Origin: Carpediemonas membranifera
Lineage: Eukaryota > Fornicata
Assembly (NCBI GenBank): GCA_019828565.1
Contig: JAHDYR010000064.1
Location: 62,001 to 126,000, forward strand
Direction of reading: 5' to 3'
DNA: 64,000 nucleotides
The notes below the pieces were generated by a model. That model did not search any database. It was not told the origin of the DNA and worked only from the letters and a program-made list of their open reading frames with translations. Positions 30,656-40,107 of this stretch are shown piece by piece; position 1 is the first letter of the stretch; every line of letters starts with the position of its first letter. The translations under genes were made by a program, and so were the position numbers.

Positions 30656-33433
30656 ATGTGGGGCAGAAGGATTCTGCTCCTGGCCATTATGGTGGCGCTA
30701 GTGGCTTGCCACGACTATGATGGACGCTTGCTCCGTGTTACTTTTACTTCCACCCATACGGACTATCCGGAAGCGCTCAAGAACGCCGGGCTCAAGCTGT
30801 ACGGGATCAACAGCTCTCGACACTACTTCTTCTACTGCGAAACGTTCAATGAAACCATTCAAGCTCTCTCGTTTGTGAATACCATCGACATTGAGCCGCC
30901 TGTCATTGGAGATGATATCCTCGCCGACGAACCCGCCCACCGCGAGCTCCACACCTTCGGACTGAGCGGTGATACCTATCCTGAAGATGCTCTGTCTTAT
31001 CCCGCGTTTGAATATGTTGTTCTTGTCCTCCACAACACCTTGGATCGCGAGGGCTTCGACGCCTTCGTCAGCATGGTTCTCGATCGTCTGCTTCCCATCA
31101 CATCAGTTGAGCACATCGGCAGACAGGGGCCCGGTGACGTGTTTATTCTCCTCCCGCCCTCGGCAAGGCCGTCTCATGTCGCTGGGGTGCTGGCCGACCT
31201 TCCTTTCGTCCGCGCCATCATTCGCCCGCCCAAATATGAGCTCCACAATGCCTATGCGTCTGCCAACATTCAAAGCACTGCCGAGCCTGACAACACCACT
31301 GTTTCTATGCACGACGCGCGTCTCTTTTCTGACCTCGGCGTCAACGGCACCGACATCATCATAGGTCTCGGCGACACCGGAATAGACATGAACCATTGCT
31401 TCTTCCAAAACTACACGGGGCCCATGCAGTATGGCAAGACTCTGGACAACCACCGTAAGTTCGTCATGTACGACGATCGCCTGCATGGCCACACCCCTGG
31501 CGTCCACGGCACGCATGTGGCCGGCACAATTCTGGGCAGCCCCGTGGTGCAGGGTGCTGGGTCGATGTACCAGGGCATGGCCCCAGGCGCTAAGCTGTTC
31601 TTCATCGATTTGGGCACGAACATGTACCCTCCTGCAAATTTGAAGACGTCATATTTCGGTAACGGTGCTGTGGCGGGTGCAACTGTGTTTTCATCGTCTT
31701 GGGGAGTATATGAGGACTACAACTACCCCACTAATTCCTGGGATGCCGACTGGTCAGCGAAAGAGAATAGGCACATGACCATCGTATTCAGCGCTGGTAA
31801 CGCTGGTGATGTTAACGGACCCTGGTCTGTCGCCGCACCGGGCGGGGCGAAGAACGTTATCGCCGTCGGGGCGGCACAGAGTGGGCTGCGGGCGACGGAG
31901 GACGAGTACTGTACCAACCGGACCAGGGTCCTGGAAGGCGATCTCATTCCTCAGTGGGCTTATGACGCATACCACTGGTTTAGTTTCCTTCCAACCTTTG
32001 GATTCCAGACTACGTGCAATGCTGCGAAGAACAAGGATCCGTTCTTCGCCGCTAACTCGATGACGTCCTATTCATCCCTCGGACCGACCTTTGATGGCCG
32101 GATTAAGCCGGACTTCGTCGTCCCTGGCAACATGATCGTGTCTGCCAAGGCTGGCAGGCGAGGCGAGGCTACATGCAACCTGGCCAAAGACTTCATGGCC
32201 AAAGAGGGTACTTCCCAGGCGACGGCAGTCTTGGCTGGCCAAGTGGCACTCTTTCAGCAGTTCGTGAAGGAAGGCCGCTACGGCAACGGTGCGAAGGGCT
32301 CGGCCCCAGGCTTCCTCCCGACCTCCGCGCTCGTCCGCTCAGCTTTTATCGCGATTGCACAAGACATGGACGGCGTGCACCCCTTCCCGCTCAAGTCCAA
32401 GCACAAGACGAGTAGTAACGTACCAATTGCTCCTGGCCCTAATTGTGTGACCGGCTGGGGCAGGGTTGGGCTGGGGAATCTGCTGAAAGAAGGTCATTCG
32501 GTCATCTTGCAGGACGAGAAAAACGCATATATGCTGACAACGAGCAAAGATCACTACTCCTTCACCTTCACCGGCAGCCACGCCAACCACGACCTCTCTA
32601 TCGCTCTTGCTTGGATTGATGTGCCAGCAGGGCATGATCAGGGCAATGCCCCACACGGCTTCTCCCTTAACAAGCTCGTGCTGTGGGTGCAAGGACCCAA
32701 CGGAGCATGGTACACTGGCAACCACGCGGGCACTGCCACCCTGGACGATGAGGATGACCGCAACACTCAAGCTCGCGTCCGCATCCCAGCCGACCCGACT
32801 GCCCCTGCCAGCGCTACGTACACGGTTTACGTCAAAGCCCGTGAGCTTTATGAAGCCTCTCCGTTCGCCCTGACTGTGTGGGGTCAGGTTGACCGTGGCT
32901 CATGGGCTCCTTCGCCTGCTATACTGCCCGCCCGCCCTGGAGGATGCAAGCACGGCCAACCCGCAGAGCTTGACACATGCAAGTGTGAGGCCGGCTTTGC
33001 TGGACATTCGTGCTCTCAAGTGCTAATCACGGGCGAGAGCAAGGACAACGAAGGCAAGGTCTCGCTTGTTGTTGATTCATTCACACTGTCTCCGTGGGAG
33101 ACGTACCACATCCTCGTCCCGGACAACGTCACCGAGGACATAACCTTCAAGATGAAACGCACATCAACCATTCCTCGCGGGTTGACTGGGGCCCTGATTG
33201 CTGGGGCTCAGGTCGACTTCGATGTCACTGTCAACGGTCGTGAGCGTGAGCGGTTGAACGCCACAGCCACGTCGACGAGCCAGAAAGTCGAACTTGCCGC
33301 TTGGGAAGACGGAGTTGTCATCGCTCTTATGTCGCGTGACGGGTGGAATAACGTCACTGTGAGTGTCAATTCCTCGCTTCGTGTCGGACTTAGCTCTGTT
33401 TTGCTCGCACTCCTCATGTTGCTGTTGATCTAA
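30656..33433 (+). CDS. Subtilisin-like serine protease, secreted/membrane-anchored
   Basis: 925 aa from the ATG at 30656, chosen because it begins a good signal peptide (WGRRILLLAIMVALVAC); an ATG at 30587 in frame would put 23 residues before it. Family S8 catalytic triad: Asp in GLGDTGIDM (about residue 238), His in GVHGTHVAGT (about 282), Ser in GTSQATAVLAG (about 520). A beta-rich domain follows, then an EGF-like cysteine cluster (CKHGQPAELDTCKCEAGFAGHSC spread around residue 770) and a C-terminal hydrophobic segment (SVLLALLMLLLI) ending the protein, fit for a membrane or GPI anchor. Likely acts in digestion, in the secretory path or at the cell surface. Confidence 0.88.
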   Translation: MWGRRILLLAIMVALVACHDYDGRLLRVTFTSTHTDYPEALKNAGLKLYGINSSRHYFFYCETFNETIQALSFVNTIDIEPPVIGDDILADEPAHRELHTFGLSGDTYPEDALSYPAFEYVVLVLHNTLDREGFDAFVSMVLDRLLPITSVEHIGRQGPGDVFILLPPSARPSHVAGVLADLPFVRAIIRPPKYELHNAYASANIQSTAEPDNTTVSMHDARLFSDLGVNGTDIIIGLGDTGIDMNHCFFQNYTGPMQYGKTLDNHRKFVMYDDRLHGHTPGVHGTHVAGTILGSPVVQGAGSMYQGMAPGAKLFFIDLGTNMYPPANLKTSYFGNGAVAGATVFSSSWGVYEDYNYPTNSWDADWSAKENRHMTIVFSAGNAGDVNGPWSVAAPGGAKNVIAVGAAQSGLRATEDEYCTNRTRVLEGDLIPQWAYDAYHWFSFLPTFGFQTTCNAAKNKDPFFAANSMTSYSSLGPTFDGRIKPDFVVPGNMIVSAKAGRRGEATCNLAKDFMAKEGTSQATAVLAGQVALFQQFVKEGRYGNGAKGSAPGFLPTSALVRSAFIAIAQDMDGVHPFPLKSKHKTSSNVPIAPGPNCVTGWGRVGLGNLLKEGHSVILQDEKNAYMLTTSKDHYSFTFTGSHANHDLSIALAWIDVPAGHDQGNAPHGFSLNKLVLWVQGPNGAWYTGNHAGTATLDDEDDRNTQARVRIPADPTAPASATYTVYVKARELYEASPFALTVWGQVDRGSWAPSPAILPARPGGCKHGQPAELDTCKCEAGFAGHSCSQVLITGESKDNEGKVSLVVDSFTLSPWETYHILVPDNVTEDITFKMKRTSTIPRGLTGALIAGAQVDFDVTVNGRERERLNATATSTSQKVELAAWEDGVVIALMSRDGWNNVTVSVNSSLRVGLSSVLLALLMLLLI

Positions 33434-33754
33434 ATGTCATTTCTACACTGTTCGTAGCTTTCGGGAAACGAATCTGATTGTTATGATATCGATCAGTTGC
33501 ATATTGGACTGCCTGGCGTTGCGAGCTTGTCGTTGTCAACCAATTCTGGTCGCAGAAAAATTTTCTCGACTCCACTTCGAGTCAAGAATCTTTGAATACA
33601 CGTATGTTGACCATCGTGGCACTAGAGTGAATGGGAAGATGAAGGAGATACTTCACGTTACCGCAAAATAGCTGTCGCTTTCTTTTGAGCGAGAAAACGA
33701 CACATTTTTTGCACCTCACCATGCCATCCGAGAATTTCTGCTCTAACACAGACA
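33434..33754. promoter_or_regulatory. Intergenic region upstream of beta-tubulin
   Basis: 321 bp, AT-rich. A splice-acceptor-like CTAACACAG at 33743-33751 ends just 3 bp before the tubulin ATG, and a GTATGT lies at 33602-33607; a 5' UTR intron is possible but cannot be proved. Confidence 0.35.
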
Positions 33755-35095
33755 ATGAGAGAGATCGTCCACATTCAGGCTGGTCAGTGCGGTAACCAGA
33801 TTGGTGCCAAGTTCTGGGAGGTTGTCTCCGACGAGCACGGCATCGACCCCGCTGGCAAGTACAACGGTGACTCCGAGCTCCAGATCGAGCGCATCAACGT
33901 GTACTACAACGAGGCTACCGGCGGCCGCTACGTCCCCCGCGCTGTTCTCGTTGACCTCGAGCCCGGCACCATGGACTCTGTCCGCGCTGGTCCCTTCGGT
34001 CAGCTCTTCCGCCCCGACAACTTCGTTTTCGGCCAGAGCGGTGCTGGCAACAACTGGGCCAAGGGCCACTACACCGAGGGTGCTGAGCTTGTCGACGCCG
34101 TCCTCGATGTTGTCCGCAAGGAGGCTGAGGGCTGCGACGCCCTTCAGGGCTTCCAGATGACCCACTCCCTTGGCGGTGGCACCGGTGCCGGCCTCGGCAC
34201 TCTTCTGATCGCTAAGATCCGTGAGGAGTACCCCGACCGTATGCTCACCACCTTCTCTGTCGTGCCTTCCCCCAAGGTTTCCGACACTGTTGTCGAGCCC
34301 TACAACGCTACTCTCTCCGTTCACCAGCTCGTTGAGAACTCCGATGAGGTCTTCTGTATCGATAACGAGGCCCTGTACGACATCTGCTTCCGTACCCTCA
34401 AGCTCACCACCCCACCTACGGTGACCTCAACCACCTCGTCTCCCCTCGTCATGTCCGGCGTCACCTGCTGCCTCCGCTTCCCTGGCCAGCTCAACTCTGA
34501 CCTCCGTAAGCTCGCTGTCAACCTGGTCCCCTTCCCCCGTCTCCACTTCTTCCTCGTTGGCTTCGCTCCCCTGACCTCCCGCGGCTCCCAGCAGTACCGC
34601 GCCCTCTCTGTCCCCGAGCTTGTCTCCCAGATGTTCGATGCCAAGAACATGATGGCTGCCTCCGACCCCCGTCACGGCCGCTACCTCACCGCCTCTGCTC
34701 TCTTCCGTGGCCGCATGTCCACCAAGGAGGTTGATGAGATGATGCTCAACATCCAGAACAAGAACTCTTCCTACTTCGTTGAGTGGATCCCCAACAACGT
34801 GAAGGCTTCCGTCTGTGACATCCCTCCCAAGGGCCTCAAGATGTCTGCCACCTTCATCGGCAACTCCACCGCCATCCAGGAGCTCTTCAAGCGCGTCTCT
34901 GAGCAGTTCACTGCTATGTTCCGTCGCAAGGCCTTCCTTCACTGGTACACTGGTGAGGGCATGGACGAGATGGAATTCACTGAGGCCGAGTCCAACATGA
35001 ACGATCTCGTTTCCGAGTACCAGCAGTACCAGGAGGCCACCGCCGAGGAGGAGGGTGAGTTCGACGAGGAGGAGGAGGAGTACGCTGACATGTAA
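33755..35095 (+). CDS. TUBB: Beta-tubulin
   Basis: 446 aa, starting [17 protein letters not shown] (with the MREI autoregulation motif). GTP-binding GGGTGAG loop, and an acidic Glu-rich tail ([16 protein letters not shown]). Beta-tubulin forms the alpha/beta dimer of microtubules and cilia. Residues 220-230 are not tubulin-like ([10 protein letters not shown]) in a place where the family is nearly invariant. Reading one frame over across 34414-34441 gives the expected [10 protein letters not shown]. So one C appears missing in the C run at 34410-34413 and one extra in the run at 34442-34445. Elsewhere the match is perfect in style, and the codon use is very biased (high expression). Confidence 0.97.
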   Translation: MREIVHIQAGQCGNQIGAKFWEVVSDEHGIDPAGKYNGDSELQIERINVYYNEATGGRYVPRAVLVDLEPGTMDSVRAGPFGQLFRPDNFVFGQSGAGNNWAKGHYTEGAELVDAVLDVVRKEAEGCDALQGFQMTHSLGGGTGAGLGTLLIAKIREEYPDRMLTTFSVVPSPKVSDTVVEPYNATLSVHQLVENSDEVFCIDNEALYDICFRTLKLTTPPTVTSTTSSPLVMSGVTCCLRFPGQLNSDLRKLAVNLVPFPRLHFFLVGFAPLTSRGSQQYRALSVPELVSQMFDAKNMMAASDPRHGRYLTASALFRGRMSTKEVDEMMLNIQNKNSSYFVEWIPNNVKASVCDIPPKGLKMSATFIGNSTAIQELFKRVSEQFTAMFRRKAFLHWYTGEGMDEMEFTEAESNMNDLVSEYQQYQEATAEEEGEFDEEEEEYADM

Positions 35096-35108
35096 GCGTT
35101 TCACCACC

Positions 35109-35114
35109 AATAAA
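35109..35114 (+). promoter_or_regulatory. Possible polyadenylation signal AATAAA
   Basis: AATAAACG lies 14 bp after the beta-tubulin stop. Tail-to-tail spacing with the next gene is only 59 bp. Confidence 0.45.
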
Positions 35115-35154
35115 CGTTCTTGAGCAAGTCATCTTTATCAAACACCAATCAAAA

Positions 35155-35939
35155 TCACTCATAAGTCTCGCTGTACATCAGATCCTCGTCCTCATCCGTC
35201 AGATCCGTCTCACTAGGGAGCTCCCGCATGCTCGCTGGCGTCATCCTGGCCCGACCCGATCTGAGCTTCATACCGGCGCTGCTGAGCCAAGAAGCAACCA
35301 GATTGTCGGTCGATATGAGCTTGACAATGGCCTCAGGTGCCTCTGATCCGTCTGGGTCGGCTACGTTGTCTACAACAAGCATAGTTTGAGCAAGTGCGTT
35401 CGTCAGCGCCGTCTTGACTGTGAACCCAGATAACTCTGCATAAAAACTTGTAAGAAAGGAAACAACATACTCATAAGCGAGTCGTTGATCTCACTGGTAC
35501 ACTTAGCCCTGTAATACTCCAGGTCGCCAGCAAGTGAGGTTGAGTCGCCCAAGCAGGAGAAGGCGCGGTCAAGCTCCCCCAGCCGACTCGCCTGGTCTTT
35601 GAACGGACCGAGCTTGGTCCGTGCGGTGATGATTGCTTGGGTGTGGTCACCGGCGGCCAGGTATTCGAGGAAAAGGAGAAGGGCGGAGTAGAAGGAGACG
35701 GCGGGCTGCACAAGGACGTCGCCGTGGGTGAGTTCGAGCGTTTCGAGTGCTTGAATAATGTATCCACTGTCTATATCATTCGAAATGGTGCTCTGTAGCG
35801 AGATTAGGTCTTTCAAAGCCTCATCGTGGGAAAATTGTTCAAGCGTCGACGAATACTGATGTTGCGCAAGGTAGGAGCGAACAATGTGATTCAACGTGGA
35901 TCTATGCATAGAGTAGATCTCAGGCTGCCCAATATGCAT
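35155..35939 (-). CDS. GID8: GID8-like LisH-CTLH protein with a 53-nt intron
   Basis: 243 aa after splicing (exons 35939-35471 and 35417-35155). N-terminal LisH motif (MHRSTLNHIVRSYLAQHQY), then a CTLH/CRA region: ISNDIDSGYIIQALETLE, SFYSALLLFLEYLAAGDHTQAI, ELDRAFSCLG. This arrangement is that of GID8/TWA1, the scaffold of the CTLH (GID) E3 ubiquitin ligase; RanBP9/10 would also carry a SPRY domain, which is absent. The last ~40 residues are acidic. The ATG at 35939 is the first one in frame; an upstream non-ATG extension exists. Without splicing, the frame ends at 35403. Confidence 0.8.
35418..35470 (-). other. Spliceosomal intron, 53 nt
   Basis: Minus strand: begins GTATGTTG, ends GGTTCACAG. 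Joins NDSLM to IKTALTNAL and links two neighbouring open frames. Confidence 0.8.
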
Positions 35940-36052
35940 CGCGCCATGCTCTCTTTTGACATCCTCCACCTTGTCACACAAACCGCCAGTTTAGCGACAC
36001 CCACACCATCACACCAACATCGTTAATGTTCAGCATTTACATTATACACTGC

Positions 36053-37460
36053 TTAAACGTGGTCGGAGTGGGCCTTCCCGTCACTGCGCTCAGTCAAGAG
36101 CTCGTCATCGAGAGGATGGTGCTTCCCGAGGATTGTCCTCATACGAAGCTCATCCTCCTCAGTAACAAGCTCAGCCGGCTCGTAGTACTTGGTGATCATG
36201 CCCTCGAAGTTACGGAGGGTAACCTCGCCGGGCTTGTAGTCGAGCAGCATCTGGGGCTGGAGGACAATTTTGCCGCCGCCACCGGGTGCGTCGACCACGA
36301 AGCTGGGGACGGCGTAGCCGCTGGTCCAACCACGCAGGTTCTCGATGATCTCGATTCCCCGGGCGACGGGGGTCCGGAAGTGGTAAAGGCCCTCGCTGAG
36401 GTCGCACTGGTACTGGATAAGAAGGGGGTGGACTGGGACATACGATGTAGTACGGGCGGACGCGGTTCTTGAGCAGCTCGTGGGTGAGCGTCTTCATCTT
36501 CGCGACGTTGTCGTTGATGTGACGCATGAGCACCGTCTGGTTCCCGAGCGGGATGCCGGCGTCTGCGAGCATAGTGAGTGCCTTGCGGGCCTGGGGGGAC
36601 ATCTCTCTGATATGGTCAAAGTGGACGGAGAGCCACACCGGCGAGTGCTTGTTGAACACGGCGATGAGGCCGGGGGTGACCCTGTAGGGCATGGCAGACG
36701 GCACGCGGGACCCGATACGGACGAACTCGACGTGTGGGATGGCCCTGATTGCGGTCAGGATCTGGTCGATTCGTTGGTCCGAAAGGAGGAGGGAGTCGCC
36801 GCCGGAGATCAGGACGTCGCGGATCTCCGTATGGTTGGTGATGTAGTCGATGGCCTGTTGGAAGTTGTTCTCGTCGGCGAAAGGCGCAGGCTTCGCGACC
36901 ACGCGATTGCGGGTACAGAACCGGCAGTACATCGAGCAGACCGTGCTGCAGAGGAAGAGCACGCGGTCGGGGTACCTGTGCACCAGGCCGGGCACAGCCA
37001 TGTCGTGGTCCTCGCCAAGAGGGTCAGCCTCGTTCTCGGCGTGGGTCTCGAGCTCGGCGGGGGTGGGGATCGACTGAATCCGGAGGGGGTCGGACGGGTC
37101 GTTGAAGTCCATGCGGACGGCCCAGTAGGGCGTGATGCTCATCTTGAGGAGGCCTTCCATGTTGTCCAGTGCCTTGCGCTCTTCGGGCACGAGGTTCACG
37201 CCGAGGGCTTCGAGTTCATCCTTGGTGCGAAGGGAGTGCTTCATCTGCCACCGCCAGTCCTCCCAGTCTTCCTGGGAGACGTTGGTGTACAGGGGGAACT
37301 TCTGGCAATTTGGCCAAACGCTGGGATCGGTTTCGGCATCGTAGGCCGTCGTAGTCCACTTGGAAGCGACATTTGCGTAGTATTTCTCCATATTTGCTGA
37401 GCTTTGCTGAATGGATCGTTCTAATGACTCGAAAAAAGTGGCTTTCAGAGTCGAATTCAT
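36053..37460 (-). CDS. Lysine 2,3-aminomutase (radical SAM) with a 31-nt intron
   Basis: 458 aa after splicing exons 37460-36444 and 36412-36053. The radical-SAM cluster motif is CSMYCRFC (C-x3-C-x2-C), and the PLP-binding Lys lies in DAPGGGGK of exon 2, as in bacterial KamA. Other family marks: [40 protein letters not shown]. The enzyme converts L-lysine to L-beta-lysine, used in lysine fermentation or in beta-lysine for osmolytes or EF-P-type modification. Start is uncertain: ATG 37460 or the internal ATG 37391 (MEKYYANV), which is closer to bacterial length. The origin is probably bacterial, yet the gene now has an intron, so acquisition is not very recent (inference). Confidence 0.93.
36413..36443 (-). 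other. Spliceosomal intron, 31 nt
   Basis: Minus strand: begins GTATGTCC, ends TTCTTATCCAG. Splicing gives [13 protein letters not shown], the conserved KamA sequence; unspliced, the frame leaves the family completely. Confidence 0.93.
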
Positions 37461-38308
37461 TTGGCTTTCGTCCGTTCGTGTCACGAAAAACGGTCGTCAT
37501 CATTTTTCTCGGATGATTGGCTGGCAAGGAGGGGCATGCGGCGGCCAAATGGGACCAATAGTCCACTTTAGGGTCTTTTTGTTCCGAAAGCTCGAGGTCG
37601 TCATGCACTCAATTTTGGAGATTAGGGTCGAAAACAAAGCTCATTCGCTACTGTATACGGTCCTGCCTCGGGCCTCTGGTATTTAGGGTCCTTACGGCAG
37701 GCGGAGGCGATATTAGAAATGTCGTTCGATCCCGTTGCGCAGCGTTTGACGAAGTCATTTTGTGGACCCGAATACACGTCACTGAAGACGATGACGGAGA
37801 AATGAAACTTACAGCGACCTTTACGCTATGTCTAACTACAGGATAGACCAGTTTGCATTCCGCCATGCGCCATATTTGCCAAGAATTCCCGCTTTTCATT
37901 TTCGGCGACGGGCCATACCATCACCGTCAATCTGAGAACTGTAAAACGTGGCTATCTTGTTCTAGTGACTATATAGATGCTTTTCCGCCCAGAATATGCA
38001 AACTTGTTTTGGATTGCATCTCTTCGTCCCCTGTCGTCTTCAGATCCGAAACAAGGTTGTGAGCCAAATATGCTACACAGCGCCTGCTAGCAGCCCTAGG
38101 ACCAGTGTTCCTAGCCGCTGGCCCGCGCTTTCGAGAACTGGTTTCAGCAAGATCATGGCAAAGAGAGGCGCAAGGGTGGCACTGCAGTAGTGTGTCAAGG
38201 CGCAGAAACTCACACCTGTCCCTTGCACAGACTTCGCCACCATTCACCGCCATTCAACATTGGTCCACGCGTGACGTCGCAGTTTTGCTTCCAGACCGAC
38301 AATCCTCG
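37461..38308. other. Divergent intergenic region, 848 bp
   Basis: No gene supported. AT-richer than the flanks. A tRNA B-box-like GTTCGATCC at 37724-37732 has no matching A box or cloverleaf. It holds promoters of the aminomutase (minus) and of the dsRNA-binding protein (plus). Confidence 0.4.
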
Positions 38309-39248
38309 ATGCAGCACACAAGCGAGCACGCACTTGTACGTATTCTGGTCGCATCAACTGACAAAGCTTTCTACTGAGCTGAACAAGCTGTTCTACTACT
38401 CCTGGCAAGCTCCTGAGATCGCGGCCATCATCAAGGACCGCAGCAAGATCAAAGTCGGGAAGAGCATCTTCGACACGGCGATTGATATGTGTATGGCTGC
38501 TGAGGACAAGCTCCATGACCAAAAATGGCACCTGGAATCCGTCCGAAACGGCCTCCCTCAAGTTCTCAAAGAGAAGCACTTCCCTCACTGCGCTGCCTTG
38601 GGAGAAGGCTTCTTTGCCTTCATCTATGCCCATGCTTCAGAGACAAACTCGCTCACTCCGGTCATTTATTTTGCAGAGCAGTGCATTGCGGGCAAGTCCC
38701 ACATTCCCACGCCCACCACGCCCCAGCCCATGGAGCCGTTCGAGAGGGAGATGGCTCAGATGTCGGTTGGCGGTGACGACAGCTTCTTCAATGACCCGCC
38801 AAGCGATGATATTGATTTGCCGATCCCGAAGCCGTCGGCCTACCCAGACCACCTCCCTGACGATGGAGCGACCGAGGCGTCGTTTAGTGATATTACTGGA
38901 CTCTCGTCAATCTCGCAGAGGCCTCCGATGGGGGTCCACCTTGCGTCAACTCCAAAGAAAATCGGCGAGAGCGTTGAAATATCCGCGAACCCAGAGCTCT
39001 ACATCCAAAATATGAACTACAAAGGCGTGCTGAACGAGTACTCTCAGCAGAACGCCACGTCCCCGCCCGAGTATCGGACCGACAGAGTGTTTAGGCCAGG
39101 CCACCCTGACCATCTGCCGCTTTTCAAATCTGTGGTGGCCATGCAGTGCAATGGGCAGGACATCACGGCGGTGGGGTATGGGAAGACAAAGAAGGAGGCT
39201 GAGTCGCGAGCAGCGTTTGTTGTGTGTAACAGATTCTTTAGTGATTAG
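38309..39248 (+). CDS. dsRNA-binding-domain protein with a 31-nt intron
   Basis: 302 aa after splicing 38309-38335 to 38367-39248. Exon 1 supplies only MQHTSEHAL. The C-terminal ~75 residues form a double-stranded RNA-binding domain: NYKGVLNEYSQQN, PLFKSVVAMQCNG, VGYGKTKKEAESRAAF, with the Lys-rich KTKKEAE motif that contacts the RNA backbone. The middle (residues ~150-220) is Pro/Asp-rich and disordered. The N-terminal helical region (FYYSWQAPEIAAIIKDRSK...) is not one I recognise. Could work in RNA processing, editing or small-RNA pathways; nothing in the neighbourhood decides. It overlaps the next gene tail-to-tail by 11 bp. Confidence 0.75.
38336..38366 (+). other. Spliceosomal intron, 31 nt
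   Basis: Starts GTACGT, ends AACTGACAAAG. It follows nine codons after the only suitable ATG and puts them in phase with the long open frame, which itself has no ATG at its start. Same length as two other introns in the window. Confidence 0.7.
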
Positions 39249-39828
39249 TAATGAGACAAAAATGGTTGGGTGCTGGTAATATATGGTTGATGTTGTTATC
39301 AAATGAACGATTGGACGTCAAAGGCCCGAGGAATGGACCCTTTGAGCTGTGTGAGATGAATAATGGTTGGCCCTCATAGTAACTATGACTGTATACGTGC
39401 TGCAGCAACCGTAGTTCTCCGCTGTATTCATTATAATCATAGGAAGCCCAGAGACGAACCTTTGAGGAGGGGAGGCAAGAGAATGACTCGAGAGCGACTT
39501 CAGTGATTAATTCAACGGCAGAGATGGACGCACGTACCACACGGAGAGAATCTACGCTGACGTTCTCATGTCCAGCTATGAGAGCAAGCCCACTGAAGAC
39601 GGTGTACAGGATGTCGTCAACGAGTTCATCTTCACCAAGGCGAACGATCCTCATGACTCCGGCATGTGGGTCAAGGCCGGTCTTCTCGCCGTCCTTCTCG
39701 CCCTGGCCCTGGCTTAAGGCTGAGTCTGCTAATGTAAACACAAGAGTGTGAGATGCCGTTAAAACGCTGAGGCAAAGCGACTCACCACAGTCAGAATGCA
39801 AGACGATGCTCGCACATATGAACTTCAT
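39238..39828 (-). CDS. Hypothetical protein
   Basis: 196 aa from the ATG at 39828. The first ~140 residues have the composition of a folded protein (MKFICASIVLHSDC, VMRIVRLGEDELVDDIL, SAVELITEVALESF) and may be a longin- or adaptor-like fold, but the similarity is too weak to name. The last ~55 residues are low in quality and may be non-coding, so the true end could be an unseen splice. An optional in-frame 60-nt intron (GTGAGT...TTAGCAG) lies within codons 15-35. Its 3' end overlaps the dsRNA-binding gene. Confidence 0.4.
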   Translation of the reverse strand: MKFICASIVLHSDCGESLCLSVLTASHTLVFTLADSALSQGQGEKDGEKTGLDPHAGVMRIVRLGEDELVDDILYTVFSGLALIAGHENVSVDSLRVVRASISAVELITEVALESFSCLPSSKVRLWASYDYNEYSGELRLLQHVYSHSYYEGQPLFISHSSKGPFLGPLTSNRSFDNNINHILPAPNHFCLITNH

Positions 39829-39969
39829 TGTTGCGGGGTTCAGAGCTGTTATAGCTGCTACTGACACCTCCAAGAGGGTCGCAGTGCGTTGCGGTGGGCG
39901 GTGGGCATGTTTCCGCAGGATATGACTCGCGACTTTTCCACCACACAAAACTCTATTCGTCCATTATTC

Positions 39970-40107
39970 ATGGGAAACGTACAATCTGCGCATGGACCCG
40001 GTTTAGGTCAAGGTAATCCTATTCCGGATACTCCTCCCGAAGAACCTGGTGCCGATGGCGGTCCCTTCCCCGGCGCTTTCTTCTTCGTGAAGGGCGGCGG
40101 TTTTTAG
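39970..40107 (+). CDS. Small Pro/Gly-rich protein with N-myristoylation motif
   Basis: 45 codons, ATG to stop, starting MGNVQS, which fits the N-myristoylation signal (MG-x3-S). The rest is Pro/Gly/Glu-rich and ends FFFVKGGGF. It is short and could be an exon or chance. It ends tail-to-tail with the next minus-strand ORF (4-bp overlap). Confidence 0.3.
   Translation: MGNVQSAHGPGLGQGNPIPDTPPEEPGADGGPFPGAFFFVKGGGF

Noticed and set aside
33602-33751. 5' UTR intron before beta-tubulin
   Set aside because: GTATGT and CTAACACAG are present, but the 150-nt length is unlike the other introns and no coding sequence tests it.
33743-35110. Long antisense ORFs over beta-tubulin (33743-34324, 34427-35110)
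   Set aside because: Same codon-bias artefact; sense strand is unquestionably tubulin.
37724-37732. tRNA B-box-like GTTCGATCC
   Set aside because: No A box at the right distance and no cloverleaf on either strand.
38190-38308. Unspliced N-terminal extension of the dsRNA-binding protein
   Set aside because: No ATG in this frame; the spliced model supplies an ATG and a 31-nt intron.
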